This document shows positions 63,048-64,000 of a stretch of 64,000 nucleotides of DNA, piece by piece. Where the stretch lies: NCBI RefSeq assembly GCF_001623525.1, contig NZ_CP015225.1, forward strand, positions 3,224,001 through 3,288,000, in the 5' to 3' direction. The position numbers and the translations under genes were made by a program. The first letter of the stretch is position 1, and each line of letters opens with the position of its first letter. This DNA comes from Pseudomonas fluorescens (GTDB taxonomy: Bacteria; Pseudomonadota; Gammaproteobacteria; Pseudomonadales; Pseudomonadaceae). A model generated the notes under the pieces. That model saw nothing but the letters and a program-made list of their open reading frames with translations, was not told where the DNA came from and ran no database searches.

Positions 63048-64000
63048 ATGAAGAACCGTACAACCCTGATCGTCACTTGCACTACCGTTTTCCTGGCCCA
63101 ACTGGGCATGAGCATCTACTTGCCGGCCCTGCCCGATATCGCCCGGGACCTGGGCGCCGATGCGTCCCGGGTTTCCTGGGGCTTGTCGGTGTACCTGATC
63201 GGCATGGCGCTGCCCATGTTGCTGTGGGGCAGCCTGAGCCAACGGCTGGGGCGCAAGCCGGTCTTGCTGGCGGCCTTGGGGTTGTACGGCTTGGGCAACC
63301 TGGCCCTGCCGCTGGGCACAACCGTGGAGGCGTTCCTGACGCTCAGGTTGATCCAGGGCATCGGTGCCAGCGGTATCTCGGTGATGGCGCGGGTACTGAT
63401 TCGGGACAGTTTCAGCGGCGACCTGTTGGCCAAGGCACTGTCATGGATATCGATCGCCTTTGTGATTGCCCTCGGTATCGGCCAGTACCTGGGCTCGCTG
63501 ATCCAGGCCGTTTTCGGCTGGGAGGCGATTTTCCAAGGCTTGGGCGCCGTCAGCCTGGCCATGGCAGCGGCGGTGTCCCGGGCCAGGTTCCCGGTGCTGG
63601 TGCAAACCGGCAACGGGCAATCGGCGTGGGGCATCTACGGGCACATCCTGCGACAACGCGCGTTCCTGCTGCCGGCCTTGGCCGGTGGGCTGGGTTACGG
63701 CGTGATCGTCGCCTTCAACACCGCCGCGCCACTGATCCTGCAGGAAAGCTTCCACTGGTCACCCATTGAATACGGCCTGCTGGGCTGGCCGGTCAGTGCG
63801 GCGTACTTGCTTGGGGCGTTGGTGGTGAATGCTTTTGTACTGCGTACCGGTCAACGGCGAATGATGGGCTGGGGCATTGCCCTGGTGCTGGGCGGGAGCA
63901 TGAGCATGCTGGCAGGCAGCCTCACCTTGAGCAGTGTCGCGCTGCTCTTCTGGCTGCCGTATTGCTTCGCGGTGTTTGGCCAGTCGTTGATCTACCCCAT
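63048..64000 (+). CDS. MFS transporter, Bcr/CflA drug-efflux subfamily (3' end outside window)
   Basis: From the ATG at 63048 (CAGGA upstream) 317 codons are visible, open to the window edge. Begins MKNRTTLIVTCTTVFLAQLG, then MSIYLPALPDIARDLG; motif A LSQRLGRKPVLLAAL near residue 65; about nine helices so far. Bcr/CflA members export small drugs, sulfonamides or dipeptides. As the likely partner of the PLP enzyme it may export that product. Confidence 0.85.
   Translation, partial: MKNRTTLIVTCTTVFLAQLGMSIYLPALPDIARDLGADASRVSWGLSVYLIGMALPMLLWGSLSQRLGRKPVLLAALGLYGLGNLALPLGTTVEAFLTLRLIQGIGASGISVMARVLIRDSFSGDLLAKALSWISIAFVIALGIGQYLGSLIQAVFGWEAIFQGLGAVSLAMAAAVSRARFPVLVQTGNGQSAWGIYGHILRQRAFLLPALAGGLGYGVIVAFNTAAPLILQESFHWSPIEYGLLGWPVSAAYLLGALVVNAFVLRTGQRRMMGWGIALVLGGSMSMLAGSLTLSSVALLFWLPYCFAVFGQSLIYP

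Noticed and set aside
63077..63769. 230-codon plus-strand frame inside the MFS gene
   Set aside because: The other register starting at 63048 gives a clean Bcr/CflA transporter with motif A and membrane helices; this frame does not.

Overview
The window looks like chromosomal DNA of a fluorescent-group Pseudomonas. It carries the algU-mucA-mucB-mucD envelope-stress cluster without mucC, phaG, the dapA-bamC-MBL-purC block, the nadB/ygfX/sdhE/ygfZ neighbourhood, tctDE/tctCBA, many Pseudomonas-type REP palindromes, and GC-rich codon use that creates long antisense shadow frames. I saw no rRNA, insertion sequence, prophage or CRISPR array. The first gene (LysR) enters from the left edge and the last (MFS transporter) runs off the right edge.

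Layout. 1-2.5 kb: two LysR regulators around hpaF. 2.5-6.7 kb: a tightly coupled minus-strand glycan-modification operon (gtrB, a methyltransferase, gtrA, a DUF6311 membrane protein). 7-11 kb: DUF1508 protein, AraC regulator, cupin, PhyH-type dioxygenase, and a chemoreceptor with a FliA-type promoter. 11.1-13 kb: an unexplained spacer, a DUF1778/GNAT toxin-antitoxin pair and tRNA-Ser(CGA). 13-17.9 kb: dapA-bamC-MBL-purC, then gcvR and bcp. 18-25 kb: AI-2E-family permease and TusA-like protein, an M48 protease, and mucD-mucB-mucA-algU. 25.3-29.6 kb: nadB, ygfX-sdhE, ygfZ, and an HDOD protein. 29.7-36.3 kb: the TctDE two-component system, divergent tctCBA, and an overlapping AbrB-family permease gene. 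36.5-39 kb: ung, an enoyl-CoA hydratase/isomerase-family protein, and a repeat-rich lipoprotein.

39.2-49.2 kb is a guanidine-assimilation operon. It has a sigma54-like promoter and a guanidine-I (ykkC) riboswitch ahead of an ABC importer, two DUF1989 proteins (the carboxyguanidine deiminase pair), a biotin-dependent guanidine/urea carboxylase and allophanate hydrolase. A REP doublet lies inside the carboxylase reading frame, at a domain junction, without breaking the frame. A second, perfectly palindromic REP lies just upstream of the same gene.

49.4-52.6 kb: a GGDEF-fold protein with a degenerate active site, a cysteine-rich protein, rsuA, phaG and tRNA-Gly(CCC). 52.7-57.5 kb is accessory in character: small membrane proteins, a truncated DUF3077 gene, an Lrp/LysE pair, a HigA antitoxin whose toxin gene survives only as a 3' stub beside a REP, HicAB and a tiny lipoprotein. 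57.6-61.5 kb: a small membrane protein, a DUF4142 protein, a PAS-GAF-GGDEF cyclase, a RHH/ParE toxin-antitoxin pair and fosA. 61.8 kb to the end: an alpha-oxoamine-synthase-type PLP enzyme followed by a Bcr/CflA-type MFS exporter, a likely but uncharacterised small-metabolite locus. It is the best candidate here for an undescribed pathway, though cut off by the window edge.
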